This document shows positions 17,516 to 25,707 of a stretch of DNA of 64,000 bases, one piece after another (within the stretch, counting starts at the first letter, position 1; every line of letters begins with the position of its first letter). The stretch comes from an uncultured Pelagibacteraceae bacterium. GTDB taxonomy: Bacteria > Pseudomonadota > Alphaproteobacteria > Pelagibacterales > AG-422-B15. The notes beneath the pieces are model-generated. The model saw only the letters and a list, made by a program, of their open reading frames with translations, made no database searches and was not told the origin of the DNA. The stretch lies in the NCBI GenBank assembly GCA_902547315.1, contig CACCND010000004.1, forward strand, positions 47,577 to 111,576. Direction: 5' to 3'. A program made the position numbers and the translations under genes.

Positions 17516-19456
17516 ATGGAAAAATTACTGTGGCAAGCCTCCGAAAAAAGACGAAAACAATCGAACTTAATCAAATACCATCGTTATCTCAAAAAAAGCT
17601 ACTCAATAAATTTTGACTATGAATATGACTCCTTGTTCAACTGGAGTATAGAAAAGCCTAATTTATTTTGGACGAGTCTTTTGAGTTATTTAGATATAAA
17701 CTACAGCGGCAATGAAAACCCTGCTATAAGTGAAAGTGAAAATATTTATGACAAGAAATTTTTTCCAAACTTAAAACTTAGTTATAGTGAAAATATCATT
17801 AAAAATTTAAATTCTATTCCTATACTCTATATAAATGAAATTGGATTTAAAAAATATTACGGCAAAGAAGAAGTTATTCATAAAGTAAATTTAGTCGCAA
17901 AATATTTGAAATCCATCGGTGTTAAAAAAGGCGATAGAGTTGTAGGCATTGTAACTAATAATGCAGAAACATTAATTTCATTTCTTGCAGTAAATTCAAT
18001 TGGCGCGGTATGGTCTTCTTGTTCACCAGATTTTGGTGAACAGGCTATATTAGATAGGTTTAGTCAAATAGAGCCCAAAATTTTATTTTATTCCAGCAAC
18101 TACATGTATGGAGGAAAGAAATTTGAAATTTTAGAAAAAATAAAAAATGTTGAGAGTAAGCTCAATTCATTGGAAGTATCCATATGCATTGATTATTCTC
18201 AAAAAGACAAACGTTTTTTTGATGAAAAATTAAATTTTTTTGAAGAAAACAATAAAGAATTGAATGAGCTCTCTTTTGAAAGATGTCAGTTTAATGACCC
18301 AATGTATATATTGTATTCCAGCGGTACAACTGGAAAACCAAAATGTATTGTACATAATACCGGAGGTCCATTAATCCAACATTTGAAAGAACAGCAACTT
18401 CACTGTGAAATTTGTGAAAATGATAAGCTTTTCTATTTTACTACTTGTGGATGGATGATGTGGAATTGGCTTATTTCTGGTCTTGCTTCAAAGGCAACAG
18501 TTGTTCTTTATGAGGGGTCTCCTTTTTTTCCACATCAGGACTCACTTTTTAAAGTGGCGGAAGAAGAGAAAATTACTTGCTTTGGCACAAGCGCAAAATT
18601 TATTGATGCGCTAAGAAATAGCCAAATTCAAATTTCAAAGAAATATAAACTATCAAAATTAAAAACAATTTTAAGCACTGGATCACCACTAGTTAGTGAG
18701 AGTTTTAATTATGTTTATAGCAATATTAAGCAAGACGTACATTTAGCCTCTATTAGTGGTGGTACTGATATTGTTTCATGTTTTGTTGGAGGAGATCCAA
18801 CCGGTGCAGTATTTTCAGGAGAAATTCAATGCGAATCTTTAGGAGTTGATGTAGATATATTTAATGAAGATGGGATTAGTACTCGGCAAAAAGGAGAATT
18901 AGTCTGCAAATCAGCAATTCCTTCAATGCCAATTGGGTTCTGGGATGATGTTAATAAAGAAAAATATATAAAATCATATTTTTCAAAGTATCCCAATATT
19001 TGGACACAGGGTGACTATGCAATCAAAACAGAAAATAAAGGTTTCATAATCTTTGGGCGCTCTGATTCAACTCTCAATCCTGGAGGTATTAGAATTGGTA
19101 CCGCAGAAATATATAGGTCTGTTGAAAAACTAGAAGATATCAATGAATCTATTGTGGTTGGGCAAGAATGGAATGATGATGTCAGAATTATTTTATTTAT
19201 AACCCTTAAAGCCAAAAGTCATCTAAATGATAAATTAGTTGCCGATATCAAGGAAAATATTAGGAATTCAACCTCCATCAGACACGTGCCCGCAAAGATT
19301 ATTCAAGTTACTGATATTCCAAGAACTCGGAGCGGTAAGATAGCTGAATTGACTGTAAGAGATATTATAAACGGTAAAAAAGTTAAAAATATAGAGGCTC
19401 TTGCAAATCCAGAATGTCTTGCAGAATATGAAAATATTGAAGAATTAGACTATTAA
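17516..19456 (+). CDS. aacS: Acetoacetyl-CoA synthetase
   Basis: 646 aa, the usual length for acetoacetate-CoA ligase. Adenylate-forming motifs are present: YILYSSGTTGKPKCIVH (A3) around residue 265, TCGWMMWNWLISGL, SGGTDIVSCFVGG and the C-terminal RTRSGKIAE with the catalytic Lys. It activates acetoacetate to acetoacetyl-CoA with ATP. Acetoacetate is exactly the by-product of the BKACE reaction encoded divergently, so this enzyme probably recovers that carbon. The upstream aldehyde dehydrogenase ends 25 bases before it and the dioxygenase starts 16 bases after it. Confidence 0.9.
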   Translation: MEKLLWQASEKRRKQSNLIKYHRYLKKSYSINFDYEYDSLFNWSIEKPNLFWTSLLSYLDINYSGNENPAISESENIYDKKFFPNLKLSYSENIIKNLNSIPILYINEIGFKKYYGKEEVIHKVNLVAKYLKSIGVKKGDRVVGIVTNNAETLISFLAVNSIGAVWSSCSPDFGEQAILDRFSQIEPKILFYSSNYMYGGKKFEILEKIKNVESKLNSLEVSICIDYSQKDKRFFDEKLNFFEENNKELNELSFERCQFNDPMYILYSSGTTGKPKCIVHNTGGPLIQHLKEQQLHCEICENDKLFYFTTCGWMMWNWLISGLASKATVVLYEGSPFFPHQDSLFKVAEEEKITCFGTSAKFIDALRNSQIQISKKYKLSKLKTILSTGSPLVSESFNYVYSNIKQDVHLASISGGTDIVSCFVGGDPTGAVFSGEIQCESLGVDVDIFNEDGISTRQKGELVCKSAIPSMPIGFWDDVNKEKYIKSYFSKYPNIWTQGDYAIKTENKGFIIFGRSDSTLNPGGIRIGTAEIYRSVEKLEDINESIVVGQEWNDDVRIILFITLKAKSHLNDKLVADIKENIRNSTSIRHVPAKIIQVTDIPRTRSGKIAELTVRDIINGKKVKNIEALANPECLAEYENIEELDY

Positions 19457-19472
19457 TCATATATTTTCAAAT

Positions 19473-20567
19473 ATGAAGCTAGATTTTGACTCAAAAGAAT
19501 TAAGAGTATTTGATAAAGAAGAAATTTTTAAAATACATCCCTTGTGGATACGGGAACGATCAATTGAAAAAGGGGAAGTTGATCAAAATTCTTTCCAAAG
19601 ATTATATGATCCTGAAAAGATTAAACCTGATTTGCAAATAACGAATGCTCAGCTGCTAGCAGATAACAAAATGTTTGTAGAATTTTCTGATAACCATAGT
19701 GCAACTTATTGTTTAGATAAGTTAATAACAGAAATTACAAGATCAAATGTCCTACCGCCGAAGATTTATTGGAATAAAAATGATGCTGAGTTAAAAAAAT
19801 TTAGTTTTGCCTATGGAGTAAACGAAAGTCATCAATTGTTTGAAATTTTAAAATTTTATCATCAGTATGGCTACGTTGTAGTCGAAGATTTGCCAGCTAA
19901 GAATGGAGAAGTTATAAAATTTGCTGAAAAAATTGGGTTTATTCGAGAAACTAATTTTGGAAAGCTATTTAATGTGAGGTCACAAAAACAACCTAATGAC
20001 TTAGCTTATACATCCATCGAATTAGAGTCGCATACTGACAATCCCTACAGAAAACCAGTACCATCTATTCAATTTTTATTTTGTATTGAAAACAGTTGCA
20101 AAGGCGGAGATTCCACAGTTGTTGATGGTTTCAAAGTTGCAGAGGATCTAAAAAAAGAAAATCCACAAGCTTTTAATATCCTAGTAAATACTCTAATAAA
20201 TTATAAATTTGAAGATAAAGATACTATTTTAGAAAAAACTGGAAAAATTATAAAATTAAGTGCTAGAGGAGAACTCAAACAAATAAAATATAGTAACAGA
20301 TTAGACTTTGTATTTTACGATGAGCCAGAGGTTTTGGAGGAATTTTATGCTGCTAAAAGAGTTATGCATCAAATGATCAATTCAGATAAATATATATTAC
20401 AATTTCATTTAGAGCCTGGTAACTTATTAATTATGAATAATTACAGAACTTTGCATGGAAGAAGAAGCTACAATACATCTGAAGGAAGTCGGTGGCTTCA
20501 AGGGCTATATATTGATCATGACTCTGCTGAAAGTAAATATAAACTCCTCTCTAAGGAAGTAGAATGA
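19473..20567 (+). CDS. 2OG-Fe(II) dioxygenase, TmpA/gamma-butyrobetaine hydroxylase-like
   Basis: 364 aa. A DUF971-like N-terminal domain (HPLWIRERS...QRLYDP) precedes a TauD-fold domain with an HxD motif (LESHTDNPYR) near residue 187, distal His in YRTLHGRRSY and Arg in GSRWLQGLYID. Unlike classic gamma-butyrobetaine hydroxylases it lacks the WLRDNC cysteine. Its four-base overlap with a PhnZ-like HD protein matches the known TmpA-TmpB pair, where TmpA hydroxylates 2-(trimethylamino)ethylphosphonate. That assignment is inference from the pairing; a second carnitine-pathway hydroxylase is the alternative. Confidence 0.72.
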   Translation: MKLDFDSKELRVFDKEEIFKIHPLWIRERSIEKGEVDQNSFQRLYDPEKIKPDLQITNAQLLADNKMFVEFSDNHSATYCLDKLITEITRSNVLPPKIYWNKNDAELKKFSFAYGVNESHQLFEILKFYHQYGYVVVEDLPAKNGEVIKFAEKIGFIRETNFGKLFNVRSQKQPNDLAYTSIELESHTDNPYRKPVPSIQFLFCIENSCKGGDSTVVDGFKVAEDLKKENPQAFNILVNTLINYKFEDKDTILEKTGKIIKLSARGELKQIKYSNRLDFVFYDEPEVLEEFYAAKRVMHQMINSDKYILQFHLEPGNLLIMNNYRTLHGRRSYNTSEGSRWLQGLYIDHDSAESKYKLLSKEVE

Positions 20568-21115
20568 AAACTGTCAAGTTTACCGAAATGAAAAAAGGGT
20601 CAAAAGAAGATTATGAACTTTTGGCTGAATATGAAAAAAACTATGTAAATGAACTTCCTGATCGAATTTTAGAATCATTAAAAAACTTAGATAATTCAGT
20701 GGATGGGTACCAAGTATCCAGACTTGAGCATTCTTTGCAATCAGCAACCAGGGCTGAAAAAGATGGGGCAAATGAAGAAATGATTGTTGCTACATTGTTG
20801 CATGATATAGGAGACAGTCTTGCTCCTTACAATCATAGTCAGCTCATAGCCGCTGTTTTAAGGCCGTATGTTTCTGAGAAAGTTCATTGGATTATATTGC
20901 ATCATGGTCTTTTTCAAGAATATTATTATGCTCATCATTTAGGAAAGGATAGAAATTCACGAGATAAATTTAAAGATCACCCATACTATCAAGATGCGGT
21001 TGATTTTTGTGAAAAATGGGATCAAAAATCTTTTGATCCTAATTATGAATCCTTCCCGTTGGATCACTTTGAGCCGATGGTGAGAAGATTATTTTCTAAA
21101 GAACCAAATTTTTAG
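20564..21115 (+). CDS. HD-domain mixed-valent diiron oxygenase, TmpB/PhnZ-like
   Basis: 183 aa. The HD-fold metal ligands are visible: His in RLEHSLQSA, the LLHDIGD pair, His in APYNHSQ, and a late Asp/His stretch (FPLDHFEP). The order and length resemble PhnZ and TmpB, iron oxygenases cleaving a C-P bond to release phosphate. TmpB acts on the hydroxylated trimethyl-aminoethylphosphonate and yields glycine betaine. At the position of PhnZ Glu27, seven residues before the first His, this protein has Tyr, so its substrate probably differs from that of PhnZ. The ATGA overlap with the dioxygenase gene implies coupling. Its stop overlaps the convergent KASIII gene. Confidence 0.68.
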   Translation: MKTVKFTEMKKGSKEDYELLAEYEKNYVNELPDRILESLKNLDNSVDGYQVSRLEHSLQSATRAEKDGANEEMIVATLLHDIGDSLAPYNHSQLIAAVLRPYVSEKVHWIILHHGLFQEYYYAHHLGKDRNSRDKFKDHPYYQDAVDFCEKWDQKSFDPNYESFPLDHFEPMVRRLFSKEPNF

Positions 21116-22239
21116 GCTATTTTTTTTACAATTACATTTCCAACTGAATAACCAGCTCCAAATGAACATATAATTGCTAAATCATTTTTATTTAATAATT
21201 TATTGTATTTATGAAAGGCAATAATTGAACCAGCTGAACTTGTATTTGCATATTCATCCAAAACTACAGGGGCTAATTCTTTTGGGGCATCTTTCCCTAA
21301 TACATACTTTGAAATTAAAACATTCATATTCTCGTTGGCTTGATGAAGATACATGCCTTTGAGATCATTGGCCGATAAGTTATTTTCTTCTAAATGAGAT
21401 TTGATCAAGTTAGAAACCTCTGGAACAACTTCTTTAAATACTTTTCGTCCATTTTGATGAAATAATTTGTCTGACTGACCAACGCCATCAGGCGATGAAT
21501 TATTTAGAAATCCATAATTATTTCTTATATTGTTTGAAAACTTAGTTAATAATCTCGTACCAATTATTTCATATGAGTTCTCTTTGATATTTTCTTCATT
21601 AAGACGTTCTAGAATAACTGCAGTTGCAACATCTCCAAAAATAAAATGACAGTCTCGATCTTTGAAATTTAAATGTCCGGTACAAATTTCAGGATTAATC
21701 ATTATAGCAGACTTTATACTCCCAGACTTAACCATGTCGAAGATAGTTTGAATTCCAAAAGTTGCCGATGAACATGCAACATTCATATCAAAAGCAAAAC
21801 CTTTAATACCTAAAGCATTTTGTATTTCAATTGCAATTGCTGGATAGGCACGCTCAAGATTTGAGCAAGCTACAATTACTGCATCAATATCTTCTACATC
21901 TATATTTGAGTTTTTAATTGCATCTTTAGCTGCAATGACTCCCATTTCAGCTAAATTAGATAATTCTTCTTCTGACCTTTCTCTCAATTTCGGCCTCATA
22001 AAAGAAGTATCTAAAATTCCTGTTTTATTTTGTACATATCTTGATTTAACACCTGATGCTTTTTCTATGAAATCAGCACTGGATTTTTCCAGAGGTTGAG
22101 TTTTTCCATTCTTAATATCTTCTGAATTCATTTCATTAAATTCATCAACATATTTGTTGAATGATTGAACCAATTCCTCATTGGAGATTTTTTCCTTAGG
22201 AGTATAAAGGCCGGTTCCAGAAATTTGAACTTTGTACAT
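21112..22239 (-). CDS. Beta-ketoacyl-ACP synthase III family (PA3286-like)
   Basis: 375 aa, thiolase fold. The catalytic triad is visible: Cys in MNVACSSATFG, His in YLHQANENMN and Asn in DEYANTSSAGS. It is longer than housekeeping FabH (about 320 aa) and has an N-terminal insertion (SFNKYVDEFNEMNSED) plus EICTGHLNFKDRDCHFIFGD, matching my memory of the Pseudomonas PA3286 type that elongates medium-chain acyl groups into fatty acid synthesis. The exact acyl donor is unknown. It lies at the end of the betaine region but shows no functional link to it. A putative terminator lies between it and the lipoprotein gene upstream. Confidence 0.8.
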   Translation of the reverse strand: MYKVQISGTGLYTPKEKISNEELVQSFNKYVDEFNEMNSEDIKNGKTQPLEKSSADFIEKASGVKSRYVQNKTGILDTSFMRPKLRERSEEELSNLAEMGVIAAKDAIKNSNIDVEDIDAVIVACSNLERAYPAIAIEIQNALGIKGFAFDMNVACSSATFGIQTIFDMVKSGSIKSAIMINPEICTGHLNFKDRDCHFIFGDVATAVILERLNEENIKENSYEIIGTRLLTKFSNNIRNNYGFLNNSSPDGVGQSDKLFHQNGRKVFKEVVPEVSNLIKSHLEENNLSANDLKGMYLHQANENMNVLISKYVLGKDAPKELAPVVLDEYANTSSAGSIIAFHKYNKLLNKNDLAIICSFGAGYSVGNVIVKKIA

Positions 22240-22300
22240 ATTGGAAACTATAAAATCTTAGTAGGCGCTTTGACTAGTTAACTTTTTTTTCTAATTATTA

Positions 22301-22334
22301 CAAAAAAAGAAAACTGACCCTAAAAAAGGGCCAG
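22301..22334 (-). terminator. Rho-independent terminator after the small lipoprotein
   Basis: On the minus strand, CTGGCCCT and AGGGTCAG form an 8-bp stem with one G-T pair around a T-rich loop (stem bases at 22314-22334), followed by a run rich in T (complement of 22301-22313). It lies ten bases after the lipoprotein stop codon. Confidence 0.75.
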
Positions 22335-22344
22335 CTTCTAATAT

Positions 22345-22461
22345 TTATATTCCTGGAATATAAGGAACGCCGTCACCTTTAATGGTTTCATTTATGCTTT
22401 GTAATGTAGTACAAGCTGAAATCATAAAACTGAAAGCTAAAACTGTAAGAGTAGTACGCAT
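22345..22461 (-). CDS. Tiny lipoprotein, 38 aa
   Basis: A 38-residue reading frame begins MRTTLTVLAFSFMISACTTL. It has a basic N-terminus, a hydrophobic stretch and a lipobox (ISAC) with Cys at residue 17, then about 21 mature residues ending VPYIPGI. A strong AGGAG ribosome site lies six bases before the ATG, and a terminator hairpin follows the stop, so it is a stand-alone gene. It resembles entericidin-like short lipoproteins in general build only. The function is unknown; an envelope or stress role is a guess. Confidence 0.7.
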   Translation of the reverse strand: MRTTLTVLAFSFMISACTTLQSINETIKGDGVPYIPGI

Positions 22462-22532
22462 GCTTTTTCTCCTATTTATTTAAAGATACTATATTTAATT
22501 AAGTACTAATTACAATTATTATGTTTAGAATC

Positions 22533-22781
22533 ATGAAATTCTATGTGTATATCATTGGCACAACCAAACCTAAGCCTAGAACATATGTTGGTTGGAGTAA
22601 TGATGTTGATAAAAGAATAAGGGCTCATAACGCCTCGAAAGGCGCAAAATATACTAGAGGCAGCAAATGGAAACTTTTGTATAAAGAGATTTTTGAGTCT
22701 AAATCTGACGCAATGAAAAGGGAAATTGTTTTAAAAAAAGATCGTAAACTCAGAACGCAACTTAGGAAAAAATTAGTTTAA
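22533..22781 (+). CDS. GIY-YIG nuclease-superfamily protein
   Basis: 82 aa from the ATG at 22533; an in-frame ATG at 22521 would add four residues. The motif pair FYVYIIG and TYVGWSNDVDKRIRAHN is the GIY-YIG core, with the catalytic Arg in DVDKRIRAH and Glu in RGSKWKLLYKEIF or AMKREI. This is the small UPF0213/YhbQ-like single-domain type, whose cellular role is poorly defined. Its stop overlaps the convergent cupin gene by nine bases. Confidence 0.8.
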   Translation: MKFYVYIIGTTKPKPRTYVGWSNDVDKRIRAHNASKGAKYTRGSKWKLLYKEIFESKSDAMKREIVLKKDRKLRTQLRKKLV

Positions 22782-23195
22782 AGTCCCGTATTCACTTCTT
22801 CCTTTTTTTCTTAGTCCGTAAGGACCAGCAATATAAATTGTAATTGGCCTAATGCCTGGCTCTAAGTCAACTCGGTGTAAATTGTCAGCACTTCTAAAGC
22901 CTATATAAAATTTTCCACGCCATTTTCTTTCATCTTTGATGTTTGTCTCCCAGTAACCACCACTTAAAATAATTGTAATATATGGAAAGGGATGATTGTG
23001 CAGTCCAATTCCATGATCATTATCTAAAATATGATGAATAAGTATATTGAAAGGAAACCATTTTGGTCTTTTTCTAAATAGCAAATAATACCTAGCTGTC
23101 CATGGTTTTGCTAAATGATATTCTGGATGTGAAGGGCCTCTATCCATCACAACTTTTTTTCGTCCTAATTTCTCTAGTATCTTAAGAAAAAGCAT
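22773..23195 (-). CDS. Small cupin-like protein of unknown function
   Basis: About 140 aa from the ATG at 23195. A cupin-type metal motif is suggested by HGIGLHNHPFPYITIILSGG, with later His in DNLHRVDL and a closing TIYIAGP strand. Families with this layout are scattered in bacteria and phages without a known reaction. A longer in-frame extension to 23381 would be read through the tRNA-Arg gene and is rejected. It is divergent from the tRNA, 24 bases before it. It lies between a GIY-YIG protein and a 2OG oxygenase, a small accessory-looking pocket. Confidence 0.6.
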   Translation of the reverse strand: MLFLKILEKLGRKKVVMDRGPSHPEYHLAKPWTARYYLLFRKRPKWFPFNILIHHILDNDHGIGLHNHPFPYITIILSGGYWETNIKDERKWRGKFYIGFRSADNLHRVDLEPGIRPITIYIAGPYGLRKKGRSEYGTLN

Positions 23196-23218
23196 GGTAC
23201 GTGAAATATAATATAGAT

Positions 23219-23295
23219 GCGTCCGTAGCTCAACTGGATAGAGCATCAGACTTCGGATCTGAGGGTTGAGGGTTCGAATCCTTCCGGGCGCACCA
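23219..23295 (+). tRNA. tRNA-Arg(TCG)
   Basis: 77 bases. The acceptor stem GCGTCCG pairs with CGGGCGC (one G-U), the D-arm contains TAGCTCAACTGGATAGAGC, the anticodon loop CTTCGGA gives anticodon TCG, the T-loop is GGTTCGAATCC and CCA is encoded. It reads CGA and probably other CGN codons. Confidence 0.96.
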
Positions 23296-23304
23296 GAAAA
23301 AACT

Positions 23305-23904
23305 ATGAAGATATATAAACCATTTGGACCAACAATAGGCAAAACAAAGCTCTCATCGAGAACAGTTATAAACTTAAACAAGTTTTCAGATCAAGTGTCA
23401 AAAAATAAGTCCTTATCTAAAAAGTATGATTATGATCATAGGCTCATAGGAAGTATGAAACAGCAGTTTAAAATACCAAATAAAATTCTAAAATCTGGAA
23501 TAGAAAAACAGATAATTAATTCAATAAAAGATTATTATAAGCAAACATTAAATATAAAAGTTAAGAAAATTAAAATTGAAAGAGCTTGGATAGTTAGTCA
23601 GTATGCTGGAGATTTTAATCCACCCCATTTACATAGAGGCAATATCAGTGGTGTAGGATATTTAAAAATTCCCTCGTCTATAAGATTAAATAAAGAAAAA
23701 GATTTAGCAGGTTTAATATCATTTTTTGATGGCCGTGTTTCGATGCCCAGGAATAGCCCTCCGCTTGTTAAGCACCGTGAAACATTTAAGCCCAAGGTAG
23801 GAGATTTATATATTTTCCCTTCTTTTTTAATGCATGATGTCCACCCTTTTAGAGGAGATGGTGAGAGACGGTGTTTTTCTTTTAATGCATTCGTAGATGC
23901 TTAA
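23305..23904 (+). CDS. 2OG-Fe(II) oxygenase family protein (phage-type)
   Basis: 199 aa from the ATG at 23305; the upstream in-frame start at 23266 lies inside tRNA-Arg. A double-stranded beta-helix oxygenase core is suggested by NPPHLHRGNISGVGYLKIP (proximal His residues), a distal His in FLMHDVHPFRGDGERRCFSFN, and the Arg there for 2-oxoglutarate. This order, with SGVgYL and a late SFN, resembles the 2OG-FeII_Oxy_5 group common in marine phages. The substrate is unknown. It starts nine bases after the tRNA CCA end and its stop overlaps convergent tsaC by four bases. Confidence 0.65.
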   Translation: MKIYKPFGPTIGKTKLSSRTVINLNKFSDQVSKNKSLSKKYDYDHRLIGSMKQQFKIPNKILKSGIEKQIINSIKDYYKQTLNIKVKKIKIERAWIVSQYAGDFNPPHLHRGNISGVGYLKIPSSIRLNKEKDLAGLISFFDGRVSMPRNSPPLVKHRETFKPKVGDLYIFPSFLMHDVHPFRGDGERRCFSFNAFVDA

Positions 23905-24539
23905 TAATGTTTCTTGTTAAAATTTTTTAATTCTTCATTAATTAATTTTTTAGACAAAGAACCTTCGCGTATAATATTTATTTGATTATTTTTAGTTTCA
24001 ACTAAAGTTGACTCTTTAAAGCTCATTCTACCTTTTTTTTCGATTGCATAAGCGACATCTTTTGATTTTATTATTCCTAATTGAGTTAATGATTTTATAT
24101 TTATTTCTCCATGAATATTCGCGCTTGTAGTTGCAAGTGGCTTTTGAATGTACTCGAGAATTTTTATAACGTCTTTATTTTTTGGAATGCGTATACCTAC
24201 CTTAGACAATCTTTTGTCCCCATTGTAAAACTTTTTTCCTTTCTTTTTTAATATCAAAGTAAGTGGTCCAGGCCAGTATTTTGATGCCAAATATTCTTCA
24301 AAGGGTGAAAATATTGCTAGCTTTTTAGCCTCAGCAATTGAATGAGTAAACAGAATAAGAGGAAATCTTTTGGGTCTTTTTTTAATCTTAAATATATTTT
24401 CAACGCCTTGAAAACTCTTTGCATCGGCTGCAATACCATAAACAGTATCTGTTGGAATTATTATAGTTTTTCCTATGAGTAGACTTCTAGTTATAATTTT
24501 AATATTATTTGAATTTAGATTTATTATTTTAGATTTCAT
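23901..24539 (-). CDS. tsaC: L-threonylcarbamoyladenylate synthase (Sua5/YrdC family)
   Basis: 212 aa from the ATG at 24539. The YrdC domain is clear: GKTIIIPTDTVYGIAADA, IKKRPKRFPLILF, KYWPGPLTLILKK, VGIRIPKNK and LATTSANIHGE. It makes threonylcarbamoyl-AMP from threonine, bicarbonate and ATP for the t6A37 modification of tRNAs reading ANN codons. It lacks the extra C-terminal Sua5 domain. It is divergent from the deacetylase gene with almost no gap. Confidence 0.88.
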   Translation of the reverse strand: MKSKIINLNSNNIKIITRSLLIGKTIIIPTDTVYGIAADAKSFQGVENIFKIKKRPKRFPLILFTHSIAEAKKLAIFSPFEEYLASKYWPGPLTLILKKKGKKFYNGDKRLSKVGIRIPKNKDVIKILEYIQKPLATTSANIHGEINIKSLTQLGIIKSKDVAYAIEKKGRMSFKESTLVETKNNQINIIREGSLSKKLINEELKNFNKKHY

Positions 24540-24542
24540 TAA

Positions 24543-25478
24543 ATGACTCAAACACAAATATATTTCGATGATAGTTTTAAAAATCATGTATCTTCTCTCG
24601 ATTATCCAGAGAGAACTGATCGGATAAAAAATATCATCGATTTAATAAATAATGAAGAATTTAAAAATATATCAATAATTAAACCGAATAATGTAGATTA
24701 CTCTCATATTTATGAAGCACATGATAAAAGTTTTGTAGATGAAACTCTTGATCGTTTTCCAAAAGATGAACAGATAGTTTTTCTGGATCAAGAGACACCC
24801 GTATCCCGTGGTTCTTTTGAGGCAACATTAAAAGCTGCAGGCGCTGGCATAGATGCGGCAGATAACGTTATAAACAAAAAATGTATGAATGCGTTCTGTA
24901 TCGTAAGGCCGCCAGGCCATCATGCATGTTATGACCGTTCAATGGGTTTTTGTGTATTTAATAATGTAGCTATATCTGCAAAGTATTTGATTAATAGGTA
25001 TGGTTTAGAAAATATTGCCATTATTGACTTTGATGTTCATCATGGAAACGGAACGCAAGATATATTCTACGAAAATTCTAAGGTACATTACTATTCAACT
25101 CATCAATATCCATTGTATCCTGGAACAGGCGATACAAATGAAAAGGGAGTAGGCAATATTATTAATGTACCTCTTCAAGCGGGAACAAATTCATCTCAAT
25201 ATCAATCGGCGTTTGATGAGATGATTATAAAAAAATTACATGATCAAAAACCAGATTTTTTAATTCTATCAGCTGGTTTCGATGCTCACAAAAAAGACCC
25301 ATTGGCATCGCTAGAACTTTTAGAAAATGATTTTAAATTGATAACACAAAAGTTGATGAGTATTGCAGATAAATATTGTGATAACCGAATTATTTCTATG
25401 CTTGAAGGTGGATATGATATACAAGCTTTAGAAAATTCAATGATTACCCATATAAGAGAGTTACAAAATAATGACTAA
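24543..25478 (+). CDS. Histone deacetylase-family amidohydrolase
   Basis: 311 aa. Class II HDAC/acetylpolyamine amidohydrolase fold: YPERTDRI near the N-terminus, catalytic His pair in VRPPGHHACYDRSMGF, zinc ligands in IDFDVHHGNGTQDIF, and LSAGFDAHKKDPLASL, then EGGYD near the C-terminus. Bacterial members remove acetyl groups from polyamines, small amides or proteins; which one cannot be told. It overlaps xseB by eight bases, so it is the first gene of a plus-strand unit with xseB and ispA, an arrangement common in alphaproteobacteria. Confidence 0.88.
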   Translation: MTQTQIYFDDSFKNHVSSLDYPERTDRIKNIIDLINNEEFKNISIIKPNNVDYSHIYEAHDKSFVDETLDRFPKDEQIVFLDQETPVSRGSFEATLKAAGAGIDAADNVINKKCMNAFCIVRPPGHHACYDRSMGFCVFNNVAISAKYLINRYGLENIAIIDFDVHHGNGTQDIFYENSKVHYYSTHQYPLYPGTGDTNEKGVGNIINVPLQAGTNSSQYQSAFDEMIIKKLHDQKPDFLILSAGFDAHKKDPLASLELLENDFKLITQKLMSIADKYCDNRIISMLEGGYDIQALENSMITHIRELQNND

Positions 25479-25707
25479 AATACCTGATGACATAAAAAAA
25501 CTTTCTTTTGAAAAAGCTATGGATGAATTATCCGAGATTGTTGAAAATTTAGAGAGTGGAAACATTGATTTAGAAAAGTCTATTGAGTATTATACACGAG
25601 GATCACAATTAAGGGCCCATTGCCAACAAAAATTAGACGATGCAGTTTTAAAACTTGAGGAAATCAAAGTGCTGCCAGATGGTAAAATATCTAAAAAAAG
25701 TAAATGA
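25471..25707 (+). CDS. xseB: Exodeoxyribonuclease VII small subunit
   Basis: 78 aa, the usual length. It has the XseB signature LSFEKAMDELSEIVENLESGNIDLEKSIEYY (parts: FEKAMDELSEIVENLESG and LEKSIEYYTRG). It assembles in several copies with XseA to degrade single-stranded DNA. The xseA gene is not in the window. It overlaps ispA by four bases and the deacetylase by eight. Confidence 0.92.
   Translation: MTKIPDDIKKLSFEKAMDELSEIVENLESGNIDLEKSIEYYTRGSQLRAHCQQKLDDAVLKLEEIKVLPDGKISKKSK

Noticed and set aside
23196..23381. N-terminal extension of the cupin-like frame
   Set aside because: It would be read through the complete tRNA-Arg gene in antisense; the ATG at 23195 starts the conserved-looking part.
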